Below the pieces are notes generated by a model. That model was not told the DNA's origin. It was given only the letters and a program-made list of their open reading frames with translations, and searched no databases. From NCBI GenBank assembly GCA_021772535.1, contig JAJFLV010000143.1, positions 1 through 51,074 on the forward strand: 51,074 nt of DNA, written 5' to 3'. Below are positions 50,371 to 51,074 of the stretch, in pieces; position 1 is the first letter of the stretch, and every line of letters begins with the position of its first letter. Made by a program: the position numbers and the translations under genes. This DNA comes from Opitutales bacterium. Its GTDB lineage: Bacteria > Verrucomicrobiota > Verrucomicrobiia > Opitutales > UBA2987.

Positions 50371-51074
50371 ATGGAAGCAGTTGTCAGTAGCAAACCCCTC
50401 CTCGCCTGCCTGGTGTCCCTCCTGGCCGTTATTCCCATTCTCCTTTCCAGGCGACGGCCCAATTTGCGCGAAACCTGGACCTTTCTGGCCGGATTTACCA
50501 AACTGGGAATCGTTCTATCGATGCTGCCCCTCATCCTGGAGGGGAAAGTGATCGAATGGACCCTCTGGGAGATTCTTCCAGGCCTCCCAGTGGCTTTTCG
50601 GGTGGACGGATTGGGGATGCTCTTCGCACTGGTGGCTTCCACCCTTTGGATTGCCACATCGATGTTTTCCGTTGGCTACATGAGGAGCTTGAAAGAGCAT
50701 TCCCATACTCGATTTTTCGCATTTTTCGCGGTTGCGCTATCGGCCACGCTGGGGGTCGCTTTTTCCGCCAACCTGCTCACCATGTATTTGTTTTACGAGG
50801 CGCTTTCTCTGGCAACTTATCCTTTGGTCACTCACCACCAGGATTCGGAAGCCCGCACCGGGGGCCGCACCTACCTGACCTACCTGCTGGGCACCTCAGT
50901 GGCATTTGCTCTGCCGGCCATGATCTACTCCTACCTGAAATCGGGGGGATCGATGGATTTTGCTTCCGGCGGCTTTTTAGCCGGCGCCGTTACGGGAGGA
51001 GAGGCCACTGTGCTGCTGGTTCTTTTTGTTTTCGGATTTTCCAAAGCCGGCCTGATGCCCTTTCACTCCTGGCT
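50371..51074 (+). CDS. Second antiporter-like membrane subunit (NuoL/M/N family), cut by window end
   Basis: An ATG at 50371 opens a frame that stays open to the window edge, giving 234 residues of an incomplete protein. Hydrophobic helices alternate with loops. RVDGLGMLFALVASTLWIAT, then NLLTMYLFYEALSLATYPLV, shows the conserved glutamate of the antiporter-like family, and FGFSKAGLMPFHSW shows the conserved lysine motif. It is a paralogue of the preceding mnhD. In Mbh/Mrp hybrids two or three such subunits occur in tandem. The rest of the protein lies outside. Confidence 0.9.
   Translation, partial: MEAVVSSKPLLACLVSLLAVIPILLSRRRPNLRETWTFLAGFTKLGIVLSMLPLILEGKVIEWTLWEILPGLPVAFRVDGLGMLFALVASTLWIATSMFSVGYMRSLKEHSHTRFFAFFAVALSATLGVAFSANLLTMYLFYEALSLATYPLVTHHQDSEARTGGRTYLTYLLGTSVAFALPAMIYSYLKSGGSMDFASGGFLAGAVTGGEATVLLVLFVFGFSKAGLMPFHSW

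Noticed and set aside
1-51074. CRISPR arrays, prophage, insertion sequences, ribosomal RNA
   Set aside because: No regularly spaced direct repeats, transposase, phage structural or rRNA sequence was seen on either strand.

Overview
The window reads as ordinary chromosomal DNA of a free-living, probably marine or saline-adapted, Gram-negative bacterium with lipoproteins. It most likely belongs to the PVC group (Verrucomicrobiota, perhaps Opitutae-like). This is inference. It rests on a prepilin-like protein with the PVC-type C-terminal H-x-x-F-x-D-G-H motif, a DUF5069 protein, a bacterial family-B DNA polymerase, a type III polyketide synthase cassette, a membrane pyrophosphatase, and a Mrp/Mbh-type sodium-antiporter operon. 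There is no ribosomal RNA, no insertion sequence and no CRISPR array. One tRNA gene is present.

Layout. 0-4 kb: a membrane methyltransferase-like protein, a UbiE-type methyltransferase, and an OmpR/histidine-kinase pair. 3.9-11.6 kb: a secreted aromatic-rich protein, threonine synthase, an exported FAH-fold hydratase-like protein, then a minus-strand run (ilvA, SIS-domain protein, M20 amidohydrolase, GCS2 ligase). 11.9-16 kb: hppA, then minus-strand MnmM-like methyltransferase, lipoprotein and a DapF-like epimerase in which both catalytic cysteines are serine. 16.2-22 kb: putA, family-B DNA polymerase, DUF5069 protein. 22-27 kb: rnr, a prepilin-like protein, glyA, and an arginine-phosphatase-like LMW-PTP. 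27-34.4 kb: mpl-xer, modB and modA without modC, an SDR, an MBL hydrolase, accA, a TPR protein. 34.5-37.5 kb: lexA with a near-consensus promoter and a candidate operator, then a small accessory patch (a stop-interrupted lipoprotein gene, an attC-like integron site, a lipoprotein, an acetoacetate-decarboxylase-like protein, a non-coding stretch, tRNA-Leu). 37.9-44.6 kb: a HAD phosphatase, then a minus-strand operon for methyltransferase, FAD oxidoreductase, type III PKS and rhomboid, and a CPA1 antiporter with a cyclic-nucleotide-binding tail. 44.9-51 kb: dCMP deaminase, AlgH/YqgE, and the Mrp/Mbh operon, which runs off the window.

How the genes work together. Three separate ion systems (HppA pyrophosphatase, the CPA1 antiporter and the Mrp/Mbh operon) suggest an emphasis on Na+/H+ homeostasis. 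The four-gene PKS operon looks like a compact pathway for a reduced, methylated alkyl-pyrone or alkyl-resorcinol lipid. thrC and ilvA (isoleucine), the dapF-like gene and mpl (cell wall), and putA (proline) are housekeeping metabolism. The least explained items are the serine-serine DapF-like protein, the candidate lexA operator that differs from the published Verrucomicrobia motif, the attC-like site beside a broken gene, and the exported FAH-fold protein.
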